A DNA stretch of 64,000 nt from Clostridiales bacterium (GTDB lineage Bacteria; Bacillota; Clostridia; Oscillospirales; Oscillospiraceae): the NCBI GenBank assembly GCA_021205725.1, contig JAJPWY010000051.1, positions 1 to 64,000 of the forward strand, given 5' to 3'. The position numbers were made by a program, and so were the translations under genes. Below, piece by piece: positions 1 through 9,468 of this stretch; the stretch's first letter is position 1; each line of letters starts with the position of its first letter. The notes under the pieces were generated by a model. It made no database searches. It had not been told where the DNA came from and saw only the letters and a program-made list of their open reading frames with translations.

Positions 1-1870
1 CCTTAGACCAACTGGAGGAGCCGGACAGCTTGCGCCAGACCTGATAGGAGGTGGCTCCGGTGACGGCGTTCCACTTCACCTGCACGCCGCTCTTGACATT
101 GGACACGGAGATGCCCGAGGGGGTGGTGAGCCGGGTGATGTACTGAGAGGTATAGGCGCTGAGATACCCGCCGCTGTAGGCCCGGACTGCGTAGTAGTAC
201 CGCACTCCGGCGCTGGCGGAGGTGTCGGTGTAGTTCAGAGTGCCGGAGGCGACGGTGGCGATCTTGGAATAGCTGCCGCTCTCGGTTCTGCGGTAGACGT
301 AGTAGCTGGCTGCGCCGGAGATGGCGCCCCAGGCGACCTTGACTCCGCTGCTGGTGTTGGACAGCGTGATCTTGGGAGTGGCCAGGTAGCGGATGGTCAG
401 GCCGGTGGCGTTATAGCCGCTGGTGCCGTAGGAGTTGACCGCCTTGACGGTGAAGGTGTAGGTTGTGCCGGACTCTACCCCGGTGCTGGTATAGCTGGTA
501 GTGGTAACAGTGCCCACCTTGCTCCAGCTGCTGGAGCCGGAGACCTTGCGCCAGACCTGATAGGAGGTGGCACCACTGACGGCGTTCCAGGTGATGGTCA
601 CGCCGCTGGTGGTATTGGAGATGCTTTTCAGAGTGGGGGTGAGGGGCAGACGGTAGACATAGTCAGAGGACGCCATGGGGTACTTGGACGTAAAGGAGCT
701 GGTGGTGTAATCCGAGTCCCGGACGTGCTCTGAGTCAAAGTTGGCAGGGCATTTCAGGAAGTAGCTGTAGGTGGACATCCCGGCGTCCCAGGTGGAGTCC
801 AGATTGTAGTAATAGCTGCCGATCTGGACGATGTTCCAGGCATGAGGCGCATCGGCGTCACCCCAGGCATAGCCCACGACCACCCGGGCGTCGATCCCGG
901 CTTGCAGGGCCATCCGGTAGAACAGCACCGCATAGCCCTGGCAGACGGCGGTTCCGTTGTGGAGGGCGGCGTAGGCGGTGAATTGCAGCGTATAGCTGGA
1001 ATTAGACAGATGAGCGTAGTCATAGACCACGTTGTCGCAGATGTAGTCGTAGATGGCCTTGATCTTCTCATAGGTGGTCATGCCGGTCAAGCCCAGGGAG
1101 CTGACAATGCTGGAGATCTGAGTCCTGACCCACGACTCCTGAGAGGTGGTGGTGTAGTAGGTGTAGCTGAGGGACAGCGTAGTATAATAGTATCCGCCGC
1201 TGGTCTCATAGCCGTAGCTACCGGACATATATCCCCAGTCCCACATGATGGCGTCGCCCTGATAGGAGGTGCCGGTGTGGGCCATGGCGTCGTCTACCAT
1301 GCTAAAAATGAAGGACTGCGAGGGATAGCTGGTGCTATAGTAATAGATGGTGAAGCTGGTGGTGCGGTTGGCCAGATAGCTGCGCATGGTTGCGACAGCG
1401 CTGCTGTAGGGCTGATAGCTGGCAGCAGTTGTGGTGGCGCTGTCACAGAGGGCCTCCTGGACGGTTTCCTTCTCAGAGTCCAGGTCGATGTCGTCCTCAT
1501 CAATGACGTCCTCGTACAGGGGATTGACACGGACAAAGAAATTGTCCTCGGCGGAGTCCTCCTCAACGGCGGCAACCTCGGCGGTGACGGTCTCATCTTC
1601 GATGGTGGCGACCTCCTCAGCGGCGGTCTCCTCCTCAACGGCGGCGACCTCGTCAACGACAGTCTCCTCCTGGACGGCGGCGACCTCGTCAACGGCAGTC
1701 TCCTCCTCAACAGAAGCGACCTCGTCGTCGGCGGTCTCCTCCTCGACGGCGACGGTCTCCTCAGCGGGGACGTCTGCCTCCGCATCTGTGGCCAGAGCGG
1801 TGGCGGGGAGGGTGGACAGGAGCATGACCAGGGTGAGCATCAGCGCAACCAGGCGTTTCAATTTCGACAT
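1..1870 (-). CDS. Secreted transglutaminase-like protein with acidic 12-aa N-terminal repeats and C-terminal Fn3-like repeats (partial, runs off left edge)
   Basis: Manual reverse-strand translation from ATG at 1870: MSKLKRLVALMLTLVMLLSTLPATALA signal peptide; transglutaminase-core-like HNGTAVCQGYAVLFYRMALQAGIDARVVVGYAWGDADAPHAWNIVQ...YYNLDSTWD; repeated SGVTITWNAVSGATSYQVWRK Fn3-like units. RBS AAGGAAGG upstream. Missing from the ORF track because it is open at the edge. Confidence 0.88.
   Translation of the reverse strand, partial: MSKLKRLVALMLTLVMLLSTLPATALATDAEADVPAEETVAVEEETADDEVASVEEETAVDEVAAVQEETVVDEVAAVEEETAAEEVATIEDETVTAEVAAVEEDSAEDNFFVRVNPLYEDVIDEDDIDLDSEKETVQEALCDSATTTAASYQPYSSAVATMRSYLANRTTSFTIYYYSTSYPSQSFIFSMVDDAMAHTGTSYQGDAIMWDWGYMSGSYGYETSGGYYYTTLSLSYTYYTTTSQESWVRTQISSIVSSLGLTGMTTYEKIKAIYDYICDNVVYDYAHLSNSSYTLQFTAYAALHNGTAVCQGYAVLFYRMALQAGIDARVVVGYAWGDADAPHAWNIVQIGSYYYNLDSTWDAGMSTYSYFLKCPANFDSEHVRDSDYTTSSFTSKYPMASSDYVYRLPLTPTLKSISNTTSGVTITWNAVSGATSYQVWRKVSGSSSWSKVGTVTTTSYTSTGVESGTTYTFTVKAVNSYGTSGYNATGLTIRYLATPKITLSNTSSGVKVAWGAISGAASYYVYRRTESGSYSKIATVASGTLNYTDTSASAGVRYYYAVRAYSGGYLSAYTSQYITRLTTPSGISVSNVKSGVQVKWNAVTGATSYQVWRKLSGSSSWSK
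1562..1741 (-). repeat. Five tandem 36-bp (12-aa) acidic repeats, EETAVDEVAAVx-type
   Basis: EETADDEVASVE/EETAVDEVAAVQ/EETVVDEVAAVE/EETAAEEVATIE/DETVTAEVAAVE read on the minus strand. Confidence 0.85.
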
Positions 1871-2021
1871 GCCATTACCTTCCTTTCTTCTCTTAAAATA
1901 GTGTGGGTTAAATTCCCATCACATTCTACCACATCAGGAAGAAAGAGAAAAGAGCTATCTTATGAAAAGTTCTGAAAAATTTTTCAGAAAACGGGGCGTG
2001 ACATTTCCGGGGCCGACGGCC

Positions 2022-2050
2022 TTGTAAAAACGGCCCGTCTACTCTATAAT
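2022..2050 (+). promoter_or_regulatory. Sigma-70-type promoter candidate TTGTAA-17-TATAAT
   Basis: TTGTAA at 2022, 17 bp spacer, TATAAT at 2045, upstream of ORF 2086. Confidence 0.6.
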
Positions 2051-2085
2051 AAGAAAAAACAGAGAGCGCCCGCCGCTGGGGAGGT

Positions 2086-2697
2086 ATGCCCATGAATCCC
2101 GTCGCCCATTGCTATCGCTCCGCCGCAGAGCGACTGACCGCCGCCGCCCGAAGCCTGGGCCTCTCCCATCTGCCGGAGCCCGTCCCTCTGCGGCTCCGGG
2201 AGGAGACGGGGACGCTGGCCTCCGGGCTGGCCCCGGCCCTGGCCGGGCGGGAGGACGCCGCTGCCCTGGCGGAGCGGCTGGCGGCGGCGCTGGCTCTGGA
2301 GGGAACCCCCTTTGACCGGGGAACGGCTCAGGGAGGGCTGGTGCTGCTCCACATCTCCCAGCCCTGGCTGAGGGAGACGGCGGAGGCGCTGGCCTCCGGG
2401 CCGGTTCCGCCCTTGCCCGGGCTGGAGCCGGGCCCCAGGAGCCGGGACGATCTGCCCTTCCTCCTGGCCTACACCGCCCGGCGGTGCCGGACGGTGGCGG
2501 AGCGGCCCGGTCAGCGGGCGGAGGAGCTGCCGCCCGGCCCGGTGCTTCGGCTGGCCGCTCCCCCGGGAGACCGGGAGAGGGAGGGACGGCTGATGAGGGA
2601 ATACTGGTCGCTCCCGCCCCGGGTGCACCGGGATCCGGCCCTGGCCGGGGCGGTGAGCCGCCGGGCGGCGGAGGATTATGACCGCTTTTTCCGGTGA
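2086..2697 (+). CDS. Hypothetical protein
   Basis: 203-aa ORF MPMNPVAHCYRSAAERLTAAARSLGL... with a promoter candidate and a GGGGAGG RBS just upstream; no recognised family. Confidence 0.55.
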   Translation: MPMNPVAHCYRSAAERLTAAARSLGLSHLPEPVPLRLREETGTLASGLAPALAGREDAAALAERLAAALALEGTPFDRGTAQGGLVLLHISQPWLRETAEALASGPVPPLPGLEPGPRSRDDLPFLLAYTARRCRTVAERPGQRAEELPPGPVLRLAAPPGDREREGRLMREYWSLPPRVHRDPALAGAVSRRAAEDYDRFFR

Positions 2698-2809
2698 TTT
2701 ACAAAAAATTCACCCCTCTGCCGCCATTTACGGTATAATGACAGTTAATCAGGATAATGACGGACGCCCTACCCCCCGGCAAAGCGTCCACAGAAAAGGG
2801 GAATTTGCC

Positions 2810-3499
2810 ATGACCAAGGTATTGATCGTAGAGGACGACAACAACATCGCCCAGCTGCTCCAGCTCTATCTGGAGAAGGAAGGCTTCGAGACCCGGATCG
2901 CCTCGGACGGCGGCAAGGGGGTGGAGCTGTTTCGCAGCTACCAGCCGGATCTGGTGCTGCTGGATCTGATGCTCCCGGTGCTGGACGGCTGGGGCGTGTG
3001 CAAGAAGATCCGGGAGACCTCCAAAACCCCGGTCATCATGCTCACCGCCAAGGGAGAGACCAGCGACAAGGTCACCGGCCTGGAGATGGGCGCAGATGAT
3101 TACATCGTCAAGCCCTTCGAGATGAAGGAGGTGCTGGCCCGAATCCACGCCGTCCTCCGGCGCTACGGCGGCGGGGAGGAGGAAAACCCCAAAAAGCTGA
3201 CCTTCGACAAGCTGACCATCAATATGGAGTCCTACGAGCTGCTGGTGGACGGCAAGCGGGTGGACGCGCCGCCCAAGGAGATGGAGCTGCTGTTCCATCT
3301 GGCCTCCTCCCCCAACCGGGTGTTCACCCGGAACCAGCTACTGGACGAGGTGTGGGGCTTTGACTACTTCGGCGACAGCCGGACGGTGGACGTACACATC
3401 AAGCGCCTGCGGGAGAAGCTGGAGGGGGTATCCGACCAGTGGAGCCTGAAGACCGTCTGGGGCGTAGGCTACAAGTTCGAGCTGCTGACGGCGAACTGA
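2810..3499 (+). CDS. OmpR/PhoB-family response regulator
   Basis: MTKVLIVEDDNNIAQLLQLYLEKEGF...LVLLDLMLPVLDGWGVCKKIR...ADDYIVKPF; winged-helix DEVWGFDYFGDSRTVDVHIKRLREKLE. Start trimmed from the track ORF. Confidence 0.95.
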   Translation: MTKVLIVEDDNNIAQLLQLYLEKEGFETRIASDGGKGVELFRSYQPDLVLLDLMLPVLDGWGVCKKIRETSKTPVIMLTAKGETSDKVTGLEMGADDYIVKPFEMKEVLARIHAVLRRYGGGEEENPKKLTFDKLTINMESYELLVDGKRVDAPPKEMELLFHLASSPNRVFTRNQLLDEVWGFDYFGDSRTVDVHIKRLREKLEGVSDQWSLKTVWGVGYKFELLTAN

Positions 3500-3525
3500 C
3501 AGCATTCCGGAAGGGGGAAATCGTT

Positions 3526-4962
3526 TTGAATAGTATGTTCAAACGGCATTTTGCCCTGACTGCCGGGATGATTCTGATCTCCTTCGTGGTGCTGGCCATC
3601 GCTTTTACCACCCTGAGCTACCAGTACTCCATCCGTGACCAGAAGGACGGCCTGGAGGAGAAGTCCGGCTATGTGGCGGCCATGGCCTCCCAGGTCATCG
3701 ACCGGGGAGGGGATCAGCTCCAGGACGACGCCTTTCAGTACTATCTGGGGGCGGTGGCCCGGCTGGTGGACACGGACGTGATGCTCTGCGACACCGAGGG
3801 CACCATCCTCTTCGCCTCCAACGACGGCTATGAGGTGGTCGACTGGCAGGGGTTGACCGTCCCGGCGGAGGTGCTGTCCGCCCTCACCGACAGCGCCGCC
3901 TATGAGGGCACCAACGACCTGGGGGTGTTCGACGAGGCGCGGCTGGTCTGCGGAACGACGGTGACGGTAGAGCGGGAGGGACGCAGCGTCCTGTACGGCT
4001 ACGTGCTGGTCTCCGTCTCGGTGGAGAACATGAATCGCCTGTGGCAGGCCTTTGCCTCCATCTTCCTGTTTGCCGCCATAGCGGTGCTGCTGGTGGCCTT
4101 CATCTCCAGCTCCGTCTCCTCCCGCAACATGACCCGGCCGCTGAAGGAGATGACCGACGTGGTGCGCCGGTTCGGTATGGGCGAGTTCGACCTCCGGGTG
4201 AAGGAGACCGACCGGAAGGACGAGGTGGGCGAGCTGAGCCGGGCGTTTAACAACATGGCGGACGCCATCGCCTTAAACGAGCAGAAGCGCAGCGAGTTCG
4301 TCACCAACATCTCCCACGAGCTGAAAACCCCCATGACCACCATCGCAGGCTACGCCGACGGCATCCTGGACGGCACCATCCCGCAGGAGCGGGAGCGGGA
4401 GTATCTCCAGGTCATCTCGGACGAGACCCGGCGGCTGGCCCGGCTGGTGCGGCGGATGCTGGATATGTCCCGGCTCCAGTCCGGCGGGGATATGATCCTC
4501 AGCCAGACGGAATTCGACATCAGGGAGACCCTGGCCCAGGTGCTCATCAGCCTGGAGGGAAGGATCAACGGCAAGGGGCTGGACGTGGACGCCCGCCTGC
4601 CGGACAGCGACCTTCTGGTCTGGGGCGACCCGGACGCCATCGCCCAGGTGTGCTACAATCTGGTGGAAAATGCCATCAAGTTCGCCCATCCCAACACGGT
4701 GATCGGCGTGTCCGTCTCCACCCGGGGCGGCAAGGCGTATATCGCCATCCGGGACACCGGGGAGACCATACCGGAGGAGGAGCTGCCCCTGATCTTCGAC
4801 CGGCTTCACAAATCCGACCGCTCCCGGAGCCTGGATAAGGAGGGAGTGGGTCTGGGCCTGTACCTGGTCAAGACCATCCTCAACGATTTGAAGGAGACGA
4901 TCACCGTCACCAGCAGGGACGGCGTGACCGAGTTCGTCTTTACCCTGACCCTGGCGAGGTAA
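3526..4962 (+). CDS. Sensor histidine kinase (HAMP, HisKA, HATPase)
   Basis: FVTNISHELKTPMTTIAGYADGILDGTIP H-box; VCYNLVENAIKFA N-box; GVGLGLYLVKTIL G-box; two TM segments. TTG start with AGGGGGAA upstream. Confidence 0.94.
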   Translation: MNSMFKRHFALTAGMILISFVVLAIAFTTLSYQYSIRDQKDGLEEKSGYVAAMASQVIDRGGDQLQDDAFQYYLGAVARLVDTDVMLCDTEGTILFASNDGYEVVDWQGLTVPAEVLSALTDSAAYEGTNDLGVFDEARLVCGTTVTVEREGRSVLYGYVLVSVSVENMNRLWQAFASIFLFAAIAVLLVAFISSSVSSRNMTRPLKEMTDVVRRFGMGEFDLRVKETDRKDEVGELSRAFNNMADAIALNEQKRSEFVTNISHELKTPMTTIAGYADGILDGTIPQEREREYLQVISDETRRLARLVRRMLDMSRLQSGGDMILSQTEFDIRETLAQVLISLEGRINGKGLDVDARLPDSDLLVWGDPDAIAQVCYNLVENAIKFAHPNTVIGVSVSTRGGKAYIAIRDTGETIPEEELPLIFDRLHKSDRSRSLDKEGVGLGLYLVKTILNDLKETITVTSRDGVTEFVFTLTLAR

Positions 4963-5005
4963 GCGACGTTATAGAGATTGCAACAGAGAAAAGAGGGAGA
5001 GCGCC

Positions 5006-6622
5006 ATGTACGACGACGACGATATCCGCTCCGGCGGGAGCGAACGGGAGCCCTGGGAGCTGGACACGGGCAGCCGTTTCCGGCAGCACTTTGACAGCCG
5101 CCGGGTGGAGGATCTGGGAAAGCGCTACCGGGAACGGGCGAAGGAGCGCCGGGAGGAACAGATCCGGGAGGCGGAGGAGGCAAAGCAGGCCAGAGACGCC
5201 CGCCATGACCGAAACCGGTTCCAGCAGACGGAAAACGACGACGGCGGCACGCCACCCCCTCCGGAGAGCCACGACCCCAGAGCCGACCGGTACGACTACG
5301 GCGACGGGAACCGCTCCAGCGGGAGCAGGCCCCGGAACCGGCGCAGCTCCGGCCTGGCCGGGGTGCTGGTCATCGTGGCGGTGGCGGCGGTCTGCGTGGG
5401 CCTGATGGCCGGGAGCGAGGGACTGTTTGACGGCTCCTCCCTCTGGGGCGACGTGGACGGCGGCGACGACTCCTATTACTACTACGACGATGACGACGAC
5501 TGGTACGGGGACGACTGGTACGGAGACGATGACTTCGGCGTGACCGTCCCCTATGACGATGAGGACGAGGATGACAGCACAGACGACAGCGCCGTCGCCG
5601 ACACCGAGACCGCCGCTGAGGAGGACGAGCTGGAGCGGGCGGAGCTGGACGGCACCCTGTCCGTGACCCTCCAGACATCCGAAGGGCTGGAGGCGCTGAC
5701 CTATCAGGAGATCTACGCCAAGTGTCTGCCCTCGGTGGTCTCCATCACGGTCATCACCGCCGAGGGTGCGGGCACCGGTACCGGCATCGTCATGACGGCG
5801 GACGGCTATATCCTCACCTGCAACCACGTCATCGAGGACGGCATCACCTGCACCGTGACCACCTATGACGACCAGGTGTACACCGCCCTGCTAGTGGGCG
5901 GGGACGCCCAGACCGACCTGGCCGTGCTGAAGATCGAGGCGGAGGGACTGACTCCCGCCGAGTTCGGCGACTCCGACGAGCTGACGGTGGGCGACGAGGC
6001 CCTGGCCATCGGCGACCCCCTGGGCACCACCCTCCGGGGCACCCTGACCAACGGCATTATCTCCGCCATCAACCGGAACGTGACGGTGAACGGCTACAGC
6101 ATGACCCTGCTCCAGACCACCGCCGCCCTGAACTCCGGCAACTCCGGCGGCCCGCTCATCAACATCTACGGCCAGGTGGTGGGAGTCAACAACATGAAGA
6201 TGAACTCCACCTCGGTGACGGTGGAGGGGCTGGGCTTTGCCGTCCCCACCAGCGTGGTGAGGGATATCGTTCCCACCCTGGCCACCGAGGGCAAGGTCAG
6301 CCGCCCGGTGCTGGGCATCACCTGCTACAGCATCACCGAGGAGTATGTGGAGTCGGGAGGCTATCTGTCCTCCGGCTGTCTGGTGGCCTCGGTGAACGAG
6401 CTGTCCGACGCCTACGCCCAGGGGGTGCAGGTGGGAGACTATATCACCCAGATCAACGGCATGACCGTCACCTCTGTGGACGACGTGAAGGCGGTCATTG
6501 AGGACATGTCCATCGGGGACACGGTGGAGCTGACCATCCTCCGGCCCAACGAGGAGGGCACCGCCATCGCCGAGGAGCTGACCATTACGGTGGCCCTGGT
6601 AGACCAGAGCGAGATATCCTGA
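5006..6622 (+). CDS. Membrane-anchored HtrA/DegP-like trypsin-type serine protease with PDZ domain
   Basis: Triad contexts LTCNHVIEDG (H), DAQTDLAVLKI (D), LNSGNSGGPLI (S); C-terminal PDZ VQVGDYITQINGMTVTSVDDVKAVIEDMSIGDTVELTILR; TM GVLVIVAVAAVCVGLMAG. Confidence 0.95.
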   Translation: MYDDDDIRSGGSEREPWELDTGSRFRQHFDSRRVEDLGKRYRERAKERREEQIREAEEAKQARDARHDRNRFQQTENDDGGTPPPPESHDPRADRYDYGDGNRSSGSRPRNRRSSGLAGVLVIVAVAAVCVGLMAGSEGLFDGSSLWGDVDGGDDSYYYYDDDDDWYGDDWYGDDDFGVTVPYDDEDEDDSTDDSAVADTETAAEEDELERAELDGTLSVTLQTSEGLEALTYQEIYAKCLPSVVSITVITAEGAGTGTGIVMTADGYILTCNHVIEDGITCTVTTYDDQVYTALLVGGDAQTDLAVLKIEAEGLTPAEFGDSDELTVGDEALAIGDPLGTTLRGTLTNGIISAINRNVTVNGYSMTLLQTTAALNSGNSGGPLINIYGQVVGVNNMKMNSTSVTVEGLGFAVPTSVVRDIVPTLATEGKVSRPVLGITCYSITEEYVESGGYLSSGCLVASVNELSDAYAQGVQVGDYITQINGMTVTSVDDVKAVIEDMSIGDTVELTILRPNEEGTAIAEELTITVALVDQSEIS

Positions 6623-6646
6623 CGGCACAACTGAAAAGCGCATAAG

Positions 6647-6697
6647 ACACCGCCTGTCCGGGGATACTGAGGGTATCTTCCCGAGACAGGCGGTGTT
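6647..6697 (+). terminator. Stem-loop downstream of the HtrA-like gene
   Basis: ACACCGCCTGTC...GACAGGCGGTGT outer stem with an inner GGGATAC..GTATCTTCCC hairpin. Confidence 0.6.
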
Positions 6698-6700
6698 GTT

Positions 6701-7138
6701 ATGCGTATTCAGGATATCATGTCCAGGGCGGTGGTCTCCATCACCCCGGAGGAGTCCGCGGCTCTGGCGGCCCGGCTGCTCACCCGGCACAATCTGGGCA
6801 TCCTCCCGGTGTGCAGTCAGAGCGGCAAATTAGAGGGAGTGGTCACCGACCGGGACATTATCACCAGGTGCCTGGCGGCCAGCGAGGATCCCTCCCGGGT
6901 GCCGGTGCGGGACATTATGACCCGTGACCCGGAGACCCTCTCCCCTCAGGACAGGGGAGAGGACGCTCTGCGCCGGATGGCGAAGTGCCAGGTGCGGCGC
7001 ATCCCCGTGGTGGAGGACGGCCAGGTGGTGGGGATGGTGTCTCTGGGCGACCTGGCCCGAAAGGGCCGCTACGAGGCGGAGGCGGCAAAAACCCTGTGCG
7101 ACATCTCCGCCAACGTCACCCGGCGGCGGCAGCGGTGA
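6701..7138 (+). CDS. CBS-domain pair protein
   Basis: MRIQDIMSRAVVSITPEESAALAARLLTRHNLGILPV...GVVTDRDIITRCLA...VRDIMTRDPETLSPQDRGEDALRRMAKCQVRRIPVVEDGQVVGMVSLGDLA. Confidence 0.93.
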   Translation: MRIQDIMSRAVVSITPEESAALAARLLTRHNLGILPVCSQSGKLEGVVTDRDIITRCLAASEDPSRVPVRDIMTRDPETLSPQDRGEDALRRMAKCQVRRIPVVEDGQVVGMVSLGDLARKGRYEAEAAKTLCDISANVTRRRQR

Positions 7139-7139
7139 G

Positions 7140-7685
7140 TTACAGCTTGCCGGCCTTCACCAGAACGTAGGTGCGCAGCACACCGATCTGGGTTTTGGCG
7201 TCAGGCAGGCGGTTGTCCAGGGCCATCTGATAGGCCTCCTCCAGAGGGATCTTCTCCACCTCCAGAAACTCGTCCTCGTCCAGATCCATCTCAGTGGAGC
7301 CGGAGATGCGGCAGGCCCACAGCCGGAGGATCTCGGCGCAGTACCCCGGGGTGGGGTAGATCTCCCCCAGAAAGACGTAGTCGTCGGCGGTGGTGCCCGT
7401 CTCCTCCCGCTGCTCCCGCTTCATGGCCTCAAAGGGATCCTCTCCCTTCTCCAGCTTTCCGGCGGGCAGCTCCAGGGTCTCCGCCATAAAGGGATAGCGG
7501 AACTGGCGGACAAAGAGCAGCTCGTCCCGGTCGGTGAGGGCGGCGATGGTGACGCCGCCGGGATGCTCCACCACCTCCCGGGCGGCGGTCTTGCCGTCGG
7601 GGAGCAGGGCCTGATCCACCCGCAGGCTGACGATGCGGCCCCTGAATTTGTACTCATAGGAGAGCTGGGATTCGGTTAAGTTCAT
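7140..7685 (-). CDS. NUDIX hydrolase (ADP-ribose pyrophosphatase-like)
   Basis: Nudix box LPAGKLEKGEDPFEAMKREQREETGTTAD; YEYKFRGRIVSLRVDQALLPDGKTAAREVVEHPGG. Confidence 0.95.
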   Translation of the reverse strand: MNLTESQLSYEYKFRGRIVSLRVDQALLPDGKTAAREVVEHPGGVTIAALTDRDELLFVRQFRYPFMAETLELPAGKLEKGEDPFEAMKREQREETGTTADDYVFLGEIYPTPGYCAEILRLWACRISGSTEMDLDEDEFLEVEKIPLEEAYQMALDNRLPDAKTQIGVLRTYVLVKAGKL

Positions 7686-7763
7686 GGTGATGACCTCCTG
7701 GGTGGAAAACTGAATTAATTTTAGCCTTTCTTAGAAGGGAAACCAAAGGAGCTGCAACAGACC

Positions 7764-7962
7764 CTTGCCTCCCTCTCTGAGGGAGGTGGCACGGCGAAGC
7801 CGTGACGGAGGGAGAGCGGTACGCACTTCCGAACAGACAGGCACCATCGGCGAATCCGCAGAGAGTCAGTACGAATTCGCCGTGAGCTTTCAGCGTATCG
7901 AAAGCCCCTGCTGCTCTCCCTCAGTCAGCTTCGCTGACAGCTCCCTCAGAGAGGGAGCCAAG
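7764..7962. repeat. ~200 bp terminal-inverted-repeat element, copy A
   Basis: CTTGCCTCCCTCTCTGAGGGAGGTGGCACGGCGAAGCCGTGACGGAGGGAGAG... to ...CTCTCCCTCAGTCAGCTTCGCTGACAGCTCCCTCAGAGAGGGAGCCAAG; near-identical ends to copy B at 9469. Confidence 0.9.
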
Positions 7963-8838
7963 TTACACCCCCGTCAAATCAAAGCTGGGGATATACCCGC
8001 TCTCCGCCGACTCCGGCTCCTGGGCGAAGCCCTCCAGCCCCAGATTTTCCATATAGGTGCGGAGAGAGCGGCTCTCCGCCTTTTTCAGCCGACGGTTCAG
8101 CTCGGGGAACTCCTCTGGCACTCTGCCCCAGGGGAGATACTGGCTCATGAGGGAGAACAGCACCGTGCCCGGGGGAAAGCTCTCCGCCACCCAGTCCATC
8201 ACGTCCCGGGCGGCGGCGGCCTTGCCAGGGAGGATGAGGTGCCGGATGACCACCCCCCGTTTCAGCAGTCCGTCCTCTATGACGTACGGCCCGGTCTGGC
8301 GCACCATCTCCCGGATGGCGGCCTGGGCTGTCTCCACATAGTCCCCCGCCCCGGAGTACCGGAGGGCGTCGGCGTTGCTGGCGTATTTCAGGTCGGGGAG
8401 ATAGATGTCCACCTTCCCCTCCAAGGCCCGGAGGGTCTCCACCCGCTCATAGCCCCCGGTGTTCCACACCACCGGGACGGGGAGAGGCCGCTCCAACACC
8501 TGGCGGACGACGTGGGCGTAGTGGGTGGGGGTGACAAAGTTGATGTTGTGGGCCCCCTGCCCGATGAGCTCCTCGCAGATGGCTCGCACCCGCTCCACTG
8601 TCACCGGCTTGCCGAACCCCTGGCGGCTGATCTCGTCGTTCTGGCAGAAGACGCACTGGAGGGGACAGCCGGAGAAAAAGACGGCCCCGGAGCCCTTTGT
8701 CCCGGAGATGGGCGGCTCCTCCCACAAGTGGAGGGCGCCCCGGGCCACCACCGGCAGCTCCGGCATATGGCAGAAGCCCTCCCCCTGAGTATCCGTCCGC
8801 AATGCGTGGCACCGCCGGGGGCAGAGGTCACAGATCAT
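7963..8838 (-). CDS. Radical SAM protein (PflA-like)
   Basis: MICDLCPRRCHALRTDTQGEGFCHMP...GSGAVFFSGCPLQCVFCQNDEISRQG (CxxxCxxC-like cluster motif), PDLKYASNADALRYSGAGDYVETAQAAIREM. Confidence 0.92.
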   Translation of the reverse strand: MICDLCPRRCHALRTDTQGEGFCHMPELPVVARGALHLWEEPPISGTKGSGAVFFSGCPLQCVFCQNDEISRQGFGKPVTVERVRAICEELIGQGAHNINFVTPTHYAHVVRQVLERPLPVPVVWNTGGYERVETLRALEGKVDIYLPDLKYASNADALRYSGAGDYVETAQAAIREMVRQTGPYVIEDGLLKRGVVIRHLILPGKAAAARDVMDWVAESFPPGTVLFSLMSQYLPWGRVPEEFPELNRRLKKAESRSLRTYMENLGLEGFAQEPESAESGYIPSFDLTGV

Positions 8839-9412
8839 GCCGCTCCTCCGGCCCCAAATCGCCTGTCCGCCAGTGGCGGCGGCAGAGACCGATATACTTA
8901 TCGTTGGCCCCCAGCACCACCTGTTCTCCCTCCTTGAGCACCCGGCGGTGCTCGTCGAACCGGGCGTTATAGGTGGCCTTCCGGCCGCACCAGCAGATGG
9001 TCTTGATCTCCTCGATGATGTCCGCCGAGGCCATCAGCGCCTGGGAACCGGGGAACAGCTCCCCCTTGAAGTCGGTGCGCAGGCCGTAGCAGATCACCGG
9101 CACGTTCCACAGGTCTACCACCCGGGTCAGATAGTCCACATCCTCATGGGTGAGGAACTGGGCCTCGTCCACGATGATGCAGGCATACCGGCGCACCTGC
9201 TCCTCCGGGAGGGCGAGGAATTCGTGGAAGTAGATACAGCCCCAGGCCAGGCCGATCCGGGAGGCGACCACCCGCTGGCCGTCCCGCTGGTCCAGGGCGG
9301 GCTTGACCATCAGGGCCTCCTGGCCCCGCTCCTCGTAGTTGTAGCGCACCATCAGGGCGTTGGCCGTCTTGCTGGAGCCCATGACGCCGTATCGAAAGTA
9401 GAGCTTTGCCAT
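8828..9412 (-). CDS. tdk: Thymidine kinase
   Basis: MAKLYFRYGVMGSSKTANALMVRYNYEERGQEALMVKPALDQRDG...IIVDEAQFLTHEDVDYL...VICYGLRTDFKGELFPGSQALMASADIIEEIKTICWCGRKATYNAR; start trimmed. Confidence 0.95.
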   Translation of the reverse strand: MAKLYFRYGVMGSSKTANALMVRYNYEERGQEALMVKPALDQRDGQRVVASRIGLAWGCIYFHEFLALPEEQVRRYACIIVDEAQFLTHEDVDYLTRVVDLWNVPVICYGLRTDFKGELFPGSQALMASADIIEEIKTICWCGRKATYNARFDEHRRVLKEGEQVVLGANDKYIGLCRRHWRTGDLGPEERHDL

Positions 9413-9468
9413 TGGTTCGTCTCCTTTTTTGTAGGGTGGGGTGGAATTGTAGTCGAAAAGCATGCCCC

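Noticed and set aside
842-1975. 377-aa plus-strand ORF
   Set aside because: Shadow ORF antisense to the transglutaminase gene; low-complexity GGDL repeats mirror the minus-strand acidic repeat.
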